From Erysipelotrichaceae bacterium (GTDB lineage Bacteria; Bacillota_I; Bacilli_A; Erysipelotrichales; Erysipelotrichaceae): a DNA stretch of 28,449 bases. The DNA lies in contig DOUE01000018.1 in assembly GCA_003520745.1 (NCBI GenBank), positions 40,631 to 69,079 of the forward strand, written 5' to 3'. This document shows, in pieces, positions 7,397 through 14,500 of this stretch. The translations under genes and the position numbers were made by a program. Under the pieces are notes generated by a model, which ran no database searches, was not told the DNA's origin, and worked only from the letters and a program-made list of their open reading frames with translations. Position 1 is the stretch's first letter. Each line of letters begins with the position of its first letter.

Positions 7397-8048
7397 GTTC
7401 ACCCCTCATTTCCAAAAGCGCCTTCACGATGTTTTGAATCGCGGCACCGATGATGAAGATGATCCAGGAGTAATGCCAGTTCATGTAAGTGAAACTGACG
7501 TACAGGTAGACGGCGACGATGATCAGCCAGAACGCGGAACTCAAGGCGTCATAGATCGACTTGTTCTTTTGACGCGATGATTTCCATTCCTTGAACTCTT
7601 CGACCAAGGTCTCGTCTTCTTTTAGATATCTCGGCTTACTGGCTTGATTGTAGACAAGGAGTCCGGTCGCGATGGCGATCAAGGTGAACATCCCGGCCAG
7701 ACCGGTGATTTCCGCCGCAAAATTCTGAGCGAACACGATCAAGACCATCGGGCTAAGGATATACAGCATGACGGCGATCGTCACGAACATGGCGCTGCGT
7801 TTTCTTTCTTGCGGTGTCGGTCCCGAGAGGACATGGCGTTCACGCATCCCTTCGGTCAATTCGCTCAAATCCCCGATCGAAGCGATGACGGAAGTATAGG
7901 CTTCTTCCTCGCTCTTTCCGAGTCTGAGTTGGTCGTTGAACTTTTCGATCAGGTTACTGATCAGTTCTTCCTGCATTTCCATCGATTTTTTGGTACGCGG
8001 CACATCCTCGAATGCACGGTTGATGTAGGTTCTGATTTTTGCGATCAT
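7386..8048 (-). CDS. HAAS/permease-prefix-like membrane protein, partner of PadR
   Basis: This is a 220-residue protein. Residues 1-75 form a helical cytoplasmic domain resembling the HAAS / DUF1700 / permease-prefix domain found next to PadR regulators: an amphipathic N-terminal helix, then KSMEMQEELISNLIEKF and GKSEEEAYTSVIASIGD. Four hydrophobic segments follow, two at about 87-130 and two at about 166-205, separated by a charged loop. AAGGAGG precedes the ATG. It lies 13 bp after padR and overlaps the DUF4097 gene by 11 bp. In related loci such proteins are proposed to relay envelope signals to PadR; that role is inference here. Confidence 0.75.
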   Translation of the reverse strand: MIAKIRTYINRAFEDVPRTKKSMEMQEELISNLIEKFNDQLRLGKSEEEAYTSVIASIGDLSELTEGMRERHVLSGPTPQERKRSAMFVTIAVMLYILSPMVLIVFAQNFAAEITGLAGMFTLIAIATGLLVYNQASKPRYLKEDETLVEEFKEWKSSRQKNKSIYDALSSAFWLIIVAVYLYVSFTYMNWHYSWIIFIIGAAIQNIVKALLEMRGEHEK

Positions 8049-8061
8049 AATTTTTCCCTCC

Positions 8062-8382
8062 TTAAATGAGTGTGTCGATCAGGATCTTCGCATCTTCCCA
8101 ATCTTTACGGTTTTGCTGATAATACGCCCGGCCTTCCGGTGTGATGGCGTAGTAGCGTCGTCTGGCGCCTGTGGTTTCATCGCCCCAATACGGGAGGATC
8201 AAGCCGGCGCTCTCCAATCGTCGAAACGCCGAATACAGAGTCGCTTCTTTGAGTTCGAACTGGTTGTTCGTCTTTTCCTGGATGGACTTGTTGATTTCAT
8301 ACCCATAGCTGTCTTTTTCCAAGAGATGCCTCAGGATGATGGTTTCGGTGTGTCCGCGCAGGATATCGGATGTGATATTCAT
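8062..8382 (-). CDS. PadR-family transcriptional regulator
   Basis: This 106-residue winged-helix protein is of the short PadR class. The N-terminal HTETIILRHLLEKDSYGYEI (11-30) and the recognition-helix and wing region ATLYSAFRRLESAGLI (47-62) followed by a basic RRRYYAIT strand (74-81) are diagnostic. A single C-terminal helix (about 83-103) should mediate dimerisation. The ATG ending at 8382 has AAGGAGGG before it and follows a consensus promoter; the longer open frame begins upstream of that promoter and was rejected. It is the first gene of the operon with the HAAS-like and DUF4097 genes, so autorepression is likely. Confidence 0.9.
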   Translation of the reverse strand: MNITSDILRGHTETIILRHLLEKDSYGYEINKSIQEKTNNQFELKEATLYSAFRRLESAGLILPYWGDETTGARRRYYAITPEGRAYYQQNRKDWEDAKILIDTLI

Positions 8383-8406
8383 GACATCCCTCCTTTTTAC
8401 AGTTAC

Positions 8407-8435
8407 ATCATAATACATACTACTTCGCCTGTCAA
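8407..8435 (-). promoter_or_regulatory. Promoter of the padR operon
   Basis: Minus strand: TTGACA (8430-8435), 17-bp spacer, TATGAT (8407-8412). ATGTA/ACAT-type half sites, as found in PadR operators, occur around it (GTATGTA at the end of the spacer, GATGTAAC overlapping and following the -10, TATACATTC upstream), but no clean palindrome is visible. Confidence 0.75.
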
Positions 8436-8464
8436 GGTATATATTTAATGAATGTATATAAATA

Positions 8465-8490
8465 TAAAAAACCCAGGAATTTCCCGGGTT
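8465..8490 (-). terminator. Terminator of the sucrose-type operon
   Basis: Minus strand: an 8-bp stem with one G-U pair (8470-8477 with 8483-8490) is followed by TTTTTTAT. It overlaps the TAA of the amylosucrase gene. Confidence 0.8.
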
Positions 8491-10321
8491 ATTGTTCTTT
8501 TTTCGCGATGCACCATACGAATTCATAGGGACTTAGGTCGAATTGCGTGTCGTTGACGTCGAATTCACGTCCCTGGAAGACATCCGCAAAGCGGGTGCCG
8601 ACCAAAAGCGGATGCAGATACTCGGTTGAAACGATCTGGGTGTTCTCGCTGAAGTTAAAGAGCGCGAAGAATGTTTTCCCATTGTGGGTCCGTACGATCC
8701 CGAAGACATGGGGGTTGACAAGGTCGACGGCGATCTGGCTGGATTGCCCATGAAGATAAGGCAGGGCTTTTCTTTGTTTGATGAGTTGTTTCAATTGTTG
8801 GAAGACCCGATATTCGAAGGTTCCGACGTCATTGCGCTTTTGTGCCCGCTTCCAGTCGAAGAAGGGTCGATGGACCCATCGGCCTTCAGGTACCTTCGCA
8901 GGATCCAAGCGATACCGTTGATCATTCAGCGTCGCGATTTCATCGCCTGAGTAGATAAGAGGGATGCCGCGATAGGCAAGGATGAAGGCATGGGTAAGGT
9001 GGATACGGCGAATCGCTTCTTCCTGACGATAGAGTTCTTTCTTCTTCAGCGCTTTCTCCAAGCCCAACAGACTCGCCAAGGTGCCGTTGGTCCGCGCATC
9101 CATGGTCGCAGGGTTGAATTGGTAATGCTCACCCATGGCGAACGTCCCGGGATAATCCCCACCGTAATAATGGATCAGGAATTGCTTATGGTCGTAGGGA
9201 TCCCATCCGAACTTGCGGATCGCATCTTCGTTGAAGCCCCAGCCGATATCGTCGTGGCAGCGCGCATAGTTCATCCACGTCGCACGATGCGGCAGATGGA
9301 AACGGTTGGCATCGATCGTCAACAAGCGGGTATCGCGGGTCGCGAAGGCATGGTAGATGTCCACCATCAGATTGGCGTTATACATGATCTCGCATTCGGG
9401 TTTCGCATCCGTCCCGAAGTACTTGACGATTTCCTGCGGTTCGACGATCGCTTCGCCCAGCAATGCGACCGAAGGGCAGACTTCTTGTTTGATCAGATGA
9501 TAAAGACGCATCAAGTCATGGATGACCGGCAGATTCCTGCACGTCGTGTCGACCTCTTTCCACATGAACGGGATCGCATCCAAACGGATCATCGTGATGC
9601 CTAGATTGGCTAAAAAGAGGAGATTGTCGATCATTCCGTTGAAAACCAAGGGGTTCTTGAAGTTGAGGTCCCATTGGAAATCGCTGAACGAGGTAAACAC
9701 GTATTTTTTGATCTCGGGATAATAGGTGAAATTCCCGGGACATTTATCCGGCAAGACTTCCGGTACGGTACGGTTGTATCGATCGGGCATCTCTTTCGTA
9801 TCGAAAAGGATGAATCTCTCCTGCATTTCTGGATCACCAGCCAAGGCGGCTTGTGCCCAGGCATGTTCCCTGGCGACATGGTTGACCACGTAGTCGATGC
9901 AGACCCCGATGTTTTCTTTTCTCAATGCATCCAGCAGCGCGATGAAATCGTCCATCGTCCCCAAACGCGGATCGATCCGACGATAGTCTTCGACGGCATA
10001 TCCGCCGTCGTTCTCCCCGTCGCGGGGTTTGAGCAGCGGCATCAAATGGAGATAGGTGACGCCGAGTTCCTTGAAGTAGTCGATTTTCTTCAACATTTTC
10101 TTCAAATCGCCCGCGAACAAATCGACATATAAGGTCATCCCGATGCTGTCCTGGCTGAAATAGCCGTTGGTGTTCGTTTTATCCAAGCGGCGCAAGTCTT
10201 CCTTGCGCCCGCTCTTCGCACTTTCCATCAACCCGAGAAGCTGTTCGAAAGCCTGTACGGCACGTCCATCCGAGCCGTAGACTTTCGCGTAGAGTTGACG
10301 GATCAATTCTATCCGATCCAT
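8489..10321 (-). CDS. Amylosucrase-family glycoside hydrolase (GH13_4), sucrose-acting
   Basis: This 610-residue enzyme has no signal peptide and is presumed cytosolic. Amylosucrase (EC 2.4.1.4) transfers glucose from sucrose to an alpha-1,4-glucan and releases fructose. GH13 region I is CIDYVVNHVAREHAWAQ (141-157). The nucleophile is Asp248 in IRLDAIPFMWKEV, the acid/base Glu290 in LLGEAIVEPQ, and the stabiliser Asp357 in the HDDIGW segment. DGGYAV (105-110) carries the Asp and Tyr equivalent to the sucrose-binding residues (Asp144 region) of Neisseria amylosucrase, and RWVHRP matches the conserved Arg region near the -1 site. Length is close to known amylosucrases (about 630). It is the last gene of the sugar-transport operon, overlapping the fructokinase gene by 13 bp. 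A related sucrose hydrolase activity cannot be excluded. Confidence 0.85.
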   Translation of the reverse strand: MDRIELIRQLYAKVYGSDGRAVQAFEQLLGLMESAKSGRKEDLRRLDKTNTNGYFSQDSIGMTLYVDLFAGDLKKMLKKIDYFKELGVTYLHLMPLLKPRDGENDGGYAVEDYRRIDPRLGTMDDFIALLDALRKENIGVCIDYVVNHVAREHAWAQAALAGDPEMQERFILFDTKEMPDRYNRTVPEVLPDKCPGNFTYYPEIKKYVFTSFSDFQWDLNFKNPLVFNGMIDNLLFLANLGITMIRLDAIPFMWKEVDTTCRNLPVIHDLMRLYHLIKQEVCPSVALLGEAIVEPQEIVKYFGTDAKPECEIMYNANLMVDIYHAFATRDTRLLTIDANRFHLPHRATWMNYARCHDDIGWGFNEDAIRKFGWDPYDHKQFLIHYYGGDYPGTFAMGEHYQFNPATMDARTNGTLASLLGLEKALKKKELYRQEEAIRRIHLTHAFILAYRGIPLIYSGDEIATLNDQRYRLDPAKVPEGRWVHRPFFDWKRAQKRNDVGTFEYRVFQQLKQLIKQRKALPYLHGQSSQIAVDLVNPHVFGIVRTHNGKTFFALFNFSENTQIVSTEYLHPLLVGTRFADVFQGREFDVNDTQFDLSPYEFVWCIAKKEQ

Positions 10322-11277
10322 GATTGATCTCCGAATTTCTCTTTAAGGCGCGGCTTCGTCGCCAATGCGCCGATCGCACCCTTTTTCAGCGTTGCATAGG
10401 CTCCGCATGCGTTCGCAAAGCGCAAGAACCCACTCAACTCTTCCAATGACAACATTTCGATCGGTTTCTTGAGATCCATGAAGCGGGAAAGGAACCCGCC
10501 GAGAAATCCGTCGCCGGCACCGGTGGTGTCGATCGCCTTGACGCCGAACCCCGGGACTTCGATCAAATGGTTACGGATGAAGAACGCCGAACCCTTCGCG
10601 CCGAATGTCACCAAGATCAAAGGGATCGAGTTCCCGTGCGACAAGATCGTGCACGCCGACGCCACATCCTTGATTTCGGTCAAGAAATACAACTCTTCTT
10701 CACTGACTTTCAAGATATCCGTAAATGGTAAGGCTTTCTTGATTTGTCTCTTCGCTTCGCGAAGATCATCCCAAAGCAATTCCCGTAAGTTCGGATCGAA
10801 ACTGATGATTTTCCCGATCTTCTTCGCATACTCCAACAATTCAAAGGTCGTCGAACGGCTGGGTTCGTCGCTCATCGTCACGCTACCGAAATGAAAGATG
10901 TCCGCCTCTTCGATTTTCTGGAAGTATTCAGGCAGCGGCTTCATCATCACGTCCGCGCCGTTTTGACGATAGAAACTGAACGAGCGTTCCCCGCCTTCGC
11001 CTAAACTCACCATGGCTAAGGTGGTCAGATAGTCGGACGACAAGACAAGCCCGTCGACATCGACGGATTTTTCACGCAGAACGGATCTCAGGAAATTCCC
11101 ATAGTGGTCGTTTCCGACCTGTCCGATGAACGAAGCTTCTTGTTCGAGATTACGCAGGGCGACCGCCACGTTGGCCGGCGCCCCTCCCGGATTAAACTCA
11201 CACAATTCATATCCCTTATCGGAGATCCCGTAAGGGGTGACATCGATCAGCAATTCACCGAATGCGCATAGTTTCAT
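10309..11277 (-). CDS. Fructokinase, PfkB/ribokinase family
   Basis: This 322-residue cytosolic kinase probably phosphorylates fructose to fructose-6-phosphate (EC 2.7.1.4). PfkB signature 1 is GGAPANVAVALRNL (31-44). Signature 2, DTTGAGDGFLGGFL (250-263), contains the anion hole and the catalytic base Asp256. ELLIDVTP near the N-terminus is typical of bacterial PfkB fructokinases. The ATG ending at 11277 has AGGTG upstream and falls just after the stop of the permease gene. It sits between sugar permease and amylosucrase genes, which supports fructose as substrate because amylosucrase releases free fructose. 2-keto-3-deoxygluconate kinase is a less likely alternative. Confidence 0.85.
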   Translation of the reverse strand: MKLCAFGELLIDVTPYGISDKGYELCEFNPGGAPANVAVALRNLEQEASFIGQVGNDHYGNFLRSVLREKSVDVDGLVLSSDYLTTLAMVSLGEGGERSFSFYRQNGADVMMKPLPEYFQKIEEADIFHFGSVTMSDEPSRSTTFELLEYAKKIGKIISFDPNLRELLWDDLREAKRQIKKALPFTDILKVSEEELYFLTEIKDVASACTILSHGNSIPLILVTFGAKGSAFFIRNHLIEVPGFGVKAIDTTGAGDGFLGGFLSRFMDLKKPIEMLSLEELSGFLRFANACGAYATLKKGAIGALATKPRLKEKFGDQSWIG

Positions 11278-11284
11278 GATGCAC

Positions 11285-12139
11285 CTATTTGACCGATCCT
11301 TCGACCATGCCCTTGATGATGTGCTTCTGCGCACTGATGAAGAAGATGACGACAGGAACCAACGCCATGAAGATCGCGGTCATCATCAAGTCATACGACG
11401 TGACAAACGCGCCGGCGAAATTACTGACCGCAAGCGGGATGGTTTGGACCGGTGTCCCCTTACCCAAGACAAGCATGGGGAGCAGGAAGTCGTTCCAGAT
11501 CCAAATTCCGTTGAGGATCAAGACGGTGACATAGATCGGTTTCAGGATCGGCAAGACGATGAGGAAGAAGGTTTTCACTTTTCCGCAACCGTCGATATAG
11601 GCGGCTTCTTCGATGTCCAAGGGGATCGATTTCATGAATCCGTGGAACATGAAGATCGATAGCGAGCTCCCGAAACCGATATAGGCGACGATGATGCCGA
11701 AATAACTGCGCAACATCGGGATGCCCGTCCATTGCTGGAAGGTACCGAACCACTTCACCAAGGGGAACATGACGACTTGGAAAGGAATGACCATCGCGGC
11801 CACGAACATCATGAAGATCGCAAAGGAAGTCTTCGTTTTCGTACGTACGAGAACCCAAGCCCCCATCGCGGAGAAAATCGTGATGCCTGCGAGGGAGAAG
11901 AACGTGACGATGACCGAACTGTACAAGGCTTTACTGTAACGTATGTTCGGGTTGGTCCAGATGTTGGCGATGTTCTTCCAGATCGTCCCCCAGTTTTCAG
12001 GCAGACTTAGCGGAGCGTTCAAGATTTCCGCATTGGTTTTATTCGCATTGATGAAAACCAAAACGAGCGGCACCATGAAGAAGATCACCAACATGATCGC
12101 AAGGGCTTCCAATAAATTCCGAGTGATTTTGCGATTCAT
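11285..12139 (-). CDS. Carbohydrate ABC transporter permease, MalG/UgpE-like
   Basis: This 284-residue membrane subunit has six predicted helices (first at about 11-31). The cytoplasmic EAA loop, IEEAAYIDGCGKVKTFFLIV (177-196), contacts the ATPase. A ribosome-binding site AAGGAGG precedes the ATG, and the start overlaps the stop of the upstream permease by 1 bp (TAATG). It pairs with the MalF-like permease and the lipoprotein encoded upstream in a CUT1-type importer. The operon context points to sucrose or a related saccharide. No ATP-binding subunit is encoded here. Confidence 0.9.
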   Translation of the reverse strand: MNRKITRNLLEALAIMLVIFFMVPLVLVFINANKTNAEILNAPLSLPENWGTIWKNIANIWTNPNIRYSKALYSSVIVTFFSLAGITIFSAMGAWVLVRTKTKTSFAIFMMFVAAMVIPFQVVMFPLVKWFGTFQQWTGIPMLRSYFGIIVAYIGFGSSLSIFMFHGFMKSIPLDIEEAAYIDGCGKVKTFFLIVLPILKPIYVTVLILNGIWIWNDFLLPMLVLGKGTPVQTIPLAVSNFAGAFVTSYDLMMTAIFMALVPVVIFFISAQKHIIKGMVEGSVK

Positions 12140-13047
12140 TAAAGTTCAACCTCCTTCTTTTTGGAGTAATAGACTTGGATCAGGGAGAAGATAACCAAGA
12201 CGATGAAGAACAAGATCGCTTTCGCCTGGGCCAACGCCGTATTGCGCAGTACCAAGGACGTGTTGGAAATGTTCATCGCCAACAAGGTCGTGCCATTGAT
12301 AGCCTTCCCCATGAACATGGTGGAAGGACCGACCCCGGTCAGCGAAGCGTTCACATCGAATTGTTTAAATGAATTCACTAAGGTTAAAAACAGGGTGACG
12401 GTAAAGGCCGGGCGAACCATCGGAATCGTGATGGCTTTAAACCGTTGCCAAGGGGTCGCTCCGTCGATCTGCGCGGCTTCGATCAAGTCACGCGGCACGT
12501 TTTGAAGCGCCGCGACATAGATCATCATGATGTAACCGGCATATTGCCAGGTACTGACGATGACCAACGCAGCCAACGCGGTCTTCGAATCCGCCAGCAT
12601 CAGGTTATCCGTAAGGAACTTGACGCCGATGATACCTCCGACGGTCGGAATGAATTGATTGAAGATGTACTGCCAGATGTAACCGAGGATGATCCCGCCG
12701 ATGACATTGGGCAGGAAGAAACCGGCGCGATAGATATTGCGGCCTTTGATTTGCGTCGTCACCAGCATCGCCAGCGAGAACGCGATCACGTTAACCAGAA
12801 TGATATTGGCAAGCGTATAAATCGAAGTGATGATCGTCGCATAAAGGAAGGTGGCGTCTTTGAATGCTTCCATATAGTTCGTCAAGCCGACGAAATCGAT
12901 CGAAGGCTGTGCGGTCGCGGACCAGTTGGTGAACGAGTAATACACCCCGATGACAAACGGAATGATCTGGACCATGAAGAATGAGAACAATACGGGAGTG
13001 AGGAAGAGCCAAAATGCGATTTTCTGATTGCGTCTGTCTTTATTCAT
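12139..13047 (-). CDS. Carbohydrate ABC transporter permease, MalF/UgpA-like
   Basis: This 302-residue membrane subunit has six predicted helices, starting at about 13-35. The EAA motif is DLIEAAQIDGATPWQRFKAI (187-206). The N-terminal FLTPVLFSFFMVQIIPFVIGVYY and the YYSFTNW segment are characteristic of CUT1 permeases. AGGAGG lies before the ATG. It is separated from the upstream binding-protein gene by 67 bp holding two stem-loops and no promoter, so it is probably transcribed from the operon promoter at reduced level. It forms a heterodimer with the MalG-like protein. Confidence 0.9.
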   Translation of the reverse strand: MNKDRRNQKIAFWLFLTPVLFSFFMVQIIPFVIGVYYSFTNWSATAQPSIDFVGLTNYMEAFKDATFLYATIITSIYTLANIILVNVIAFSLAMLVTTQIKGRNIYRAGFFLPNVIGGIILGYIWQYIFNQFIPTVGGIIGVKFLTDNLMLADSKTALAALVIVSTWQYAGYIMMIYVAALQNVPRDLIEAAQIDGATPWQRFKAITIPMVRPAFTVTLFLTLVNSFKQFDVNASLTGVGPSTMFMGKAINGTTLLAMNISNTSLVLRNTALAQAKAILFFIVLVIFSLIQVYYSKKKEVEL

Positions 13048-13072
13048 CCTTAACCTCCTGTTTTTGATATAA

Positions 13073-13113
13073 GTAAGGGTAGGTGTGACCCTACCCTTAC
13101 ACTCGTTTCGAGT
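13073..13113 (-). other. Intercistronic stem-loops between binding-protein and permease genes
   Basis: Just after the binding-protein stop codon, the message carries ACTCG-AAA-CGAGT (13101-13113) and then an 11-bp stem GTAAGGGTAGG/CCTACCCTTAC (13073-13083 with 13090-13100). The large hairpin is followed by TTATAT, not a clean T-run. It is more likely a partial terminator or 3'-end stabiliser that raises binding protein over permeases, as known for malE-malF-type operons, than a full stop. Confidence 0.6.
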
Positions 13114-13114
13114 A

Positions 13115-14353
13115 TTAGTCCGCGTTGTCTTCTAACGCTTTTTTCAGCAATGCTTTGAATTGGTCGATCGTCGCTTCCTTGCTGGCCAATTGGTTGTAGA
13201 TCGGGCCTAAGGTGTTATCGCGGAAATCGCCGGTGAAGTTGTATTGTTGCCAAGAGAAGATCTTGCCGGCTTTCGCCCAAGCCATGACGGATTTGGACAA
13301 TTTGCCTGTCGGTTGGAGGGTGACGTTCTTGAAAGCAGGAATCATACCGGCTTCTTCGACCATGTACTTCTGACCGATTTCATTGTAGACCATGAATTCC
13401 AAGAAGTCTTTCGCGGCTTGTGCGTTTTCGGAATCTTTGTTAACGACATACCACGCCGGGGCACTGACGAAGATCCCGTCGGTCGCCGTCTTGGACGATC
13501 CGTGAGGAGCAAACGCCATGTCGAAGGTCGCAGCGGTCAAGTTTCCGTCAACCCAGTTGCCCTGGTGTAGGAAGACTGCTTTTTGATTGAGGAAAGCACC
13601 GACTTGGGAGTCATAGTTTCCGGTGGTCAATACGGTGTTGTCGGCATAGGTGAACAGCAAGTTGACCCAGTCGGCGTATTCATTCAAGCGGGTTTCATCG
13701 ATATCGCCATCCAACAACGCATCGACAACGCTGCGATCCCCGTACGGTAAACCGTTGGAAAGCAAGCTGTTGAAGTTGTGGTGGGCGGTAACCCAATACA
13801 TGCCCGGACCGGCCGCCATGGAAACGACGGAGTCGATGCCGAGTTCGGCTTTCATTCCATCGATCTTGGCAAACGCAGCCATATACGCATCATAATTCGT
13901 CAACGTGGCAGGGTCGACGCCGGCTTCTTCAAGAAGATCGGCATTGTAAGCCATGCCCCATCCTTCGATGGAGACCGGGAAACCGACGACTTTACCGTCG
14001 ACCTTGAAGGAGACGTCCGTGTCTTTAACCCATTCTTCGCCCGACAGATCGTCGATGATGGTCGCCCATTCATTGTAGGCTTCGATTCCATCGATCGGGA
14101 AGATTTCAGGCATTTCATCCGCAGCATAATCGGATCTCAGCATGTCGCCCAGCGAACAGCTGCTGCCGCCGCAGGAAACGATGTTGACCTTGACTCCGGT
14201 TTCCTCTTCGTATGCGGCTGCGAAAGCTTGCAGTTGGGCATCGATTTCAGGTTTGTTCTGTTTAAACGTAATTTCAACGGTCTTCTTCGGCGCGCATCCG
14301 GTTAAAGAGAACGCAACCAACAACATGGAAATTAAGATTATAAGTTTTTTCAT
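13115..14353 (-). CDS. Extracellular sugar-binding lipoprotein (ABC importer)
   Basis: This 412-residue family 1 solute-binding protein is tethered to the membrane. The signal peptide ends in lipobox SLTGC, giving Cys20 after lipidation. The mature part has features of sugar-binding proteins: VEITFKQNKPEIDAQLQAF at the start, NADLLEEAGVDPATLTNYDA in the middle, and an APAWYVVNKDSENAQAAKDF segment. AAGGAGG precedes the ATG. It is the first gene of the sucrose-type operon and is directly behind the LacI-controlled promoter. Ligand specificity is inferred from the amylosucrase and fructokinase downstream; maltooligosaccharides remain possible. Confidence 0.9.
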   Translation of the reverse strand: MKKLIILISMLLVAFSLTGCAPKKTVEITFKQNKPEIDAQLQAFAAAYEEETGVKVNIVSCGGSSCSLGDMLRSDYAADEMPEIFPIDGIEAYNEWATIIDDLSGEEWVKDTDVSFKVDGKVVGFPVSIEGWGMAYNADLLEEAGVDPATLTNYDAYMAAFAKIDGMKAELGIDSVVSMAAGPGMYWVTAHHNFNSLLSNGLPYGDRSVVDALLDGDIDETRLNEYADWVNLLFTYADNTVLTTGNYDSQVGAFLNQKAVFLHQGNWVDGNLTAATFDMAFAPHGSSKTATDGIFVSAPAWYVVNKDSENAQAAKDFLEFMVYNEIGQKYMVEEAGMIPAFKNVTLQPTGKLSKSVMAWAKAGKIFSWQQYNFTGDFRDNTLGPIYNQLASKEATIDQFKALLKKALEDNAD

Positions 14354-14383
14354 AGTTCCTCCTTATATTTCCTATGTACCTTC

Positions 14384-14413
14384 ATTCTAATTGTAAGCGA
14401 TTGCACGCGTCAA
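14384..14413 (-). promoter_or_regulatory. Promoter of the sucrose-type operon
   Basis: Minus strand: TTGACG (14408-14413), 18-bp spacer, TAGAAT (14384-14389). A LacI-type operator fills the spacer, so bound repressor would block RNA polymerase directly. Confidence 0.7.
14392..14405. promoter_or_regulatory. LacI-family operator 1 (in the operon promoter spacer)
   Basis: TGTAAGCGATTGCA is an imperfect palindrome (10 of 14 positions symmetric) around a central CG, the usual LacI/GalR-family operator form. It lies between the -35 and -10 of the minus-strand operon. Confidence 0.7.
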
Positions 14414-14424
14414 AGCATTTCTTG

Positions 14425-14438
14425 TGTAATCGTTTACA
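14425..14438. promoter_or_regulatory. LacI-family operator 2 (between the divergent promoters)
   Basis: TGTAATCGTTTACA is a near-perfect palindrome (12 of 14 positions) around a central CG. It is centred 33 bp from operator 1 and lies upstream of both -35 boxes, 8 bp from the lacI-type -35. Confidence 0.75.
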
Positions 14439-14446
14439 AGCACCCT

Positions 14447-14475
14447 CTGACAATCGCAATAAACTATGCTAAAAT
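14447..14475 (+). promoter_or_regulatory. Promoter of the LacI-family regulator gene
   Basis: CTGACA (14447-14452), 17-bp spacer, TAAAAT (14470-14475). The start codon is 26 bp further on. Confidence 0.7.
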
Positions 14476-14500
14476 ATGGATGGAAATCAAGGTGGGTACC

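Noticed and set aside
8383..8526. Longer N-terminus for PadR
   Set aside because: It would cross the TTGACA/TATGAT promoter and the amylosucrase terminator; the internal ATG has a strong ribosome-binding site.
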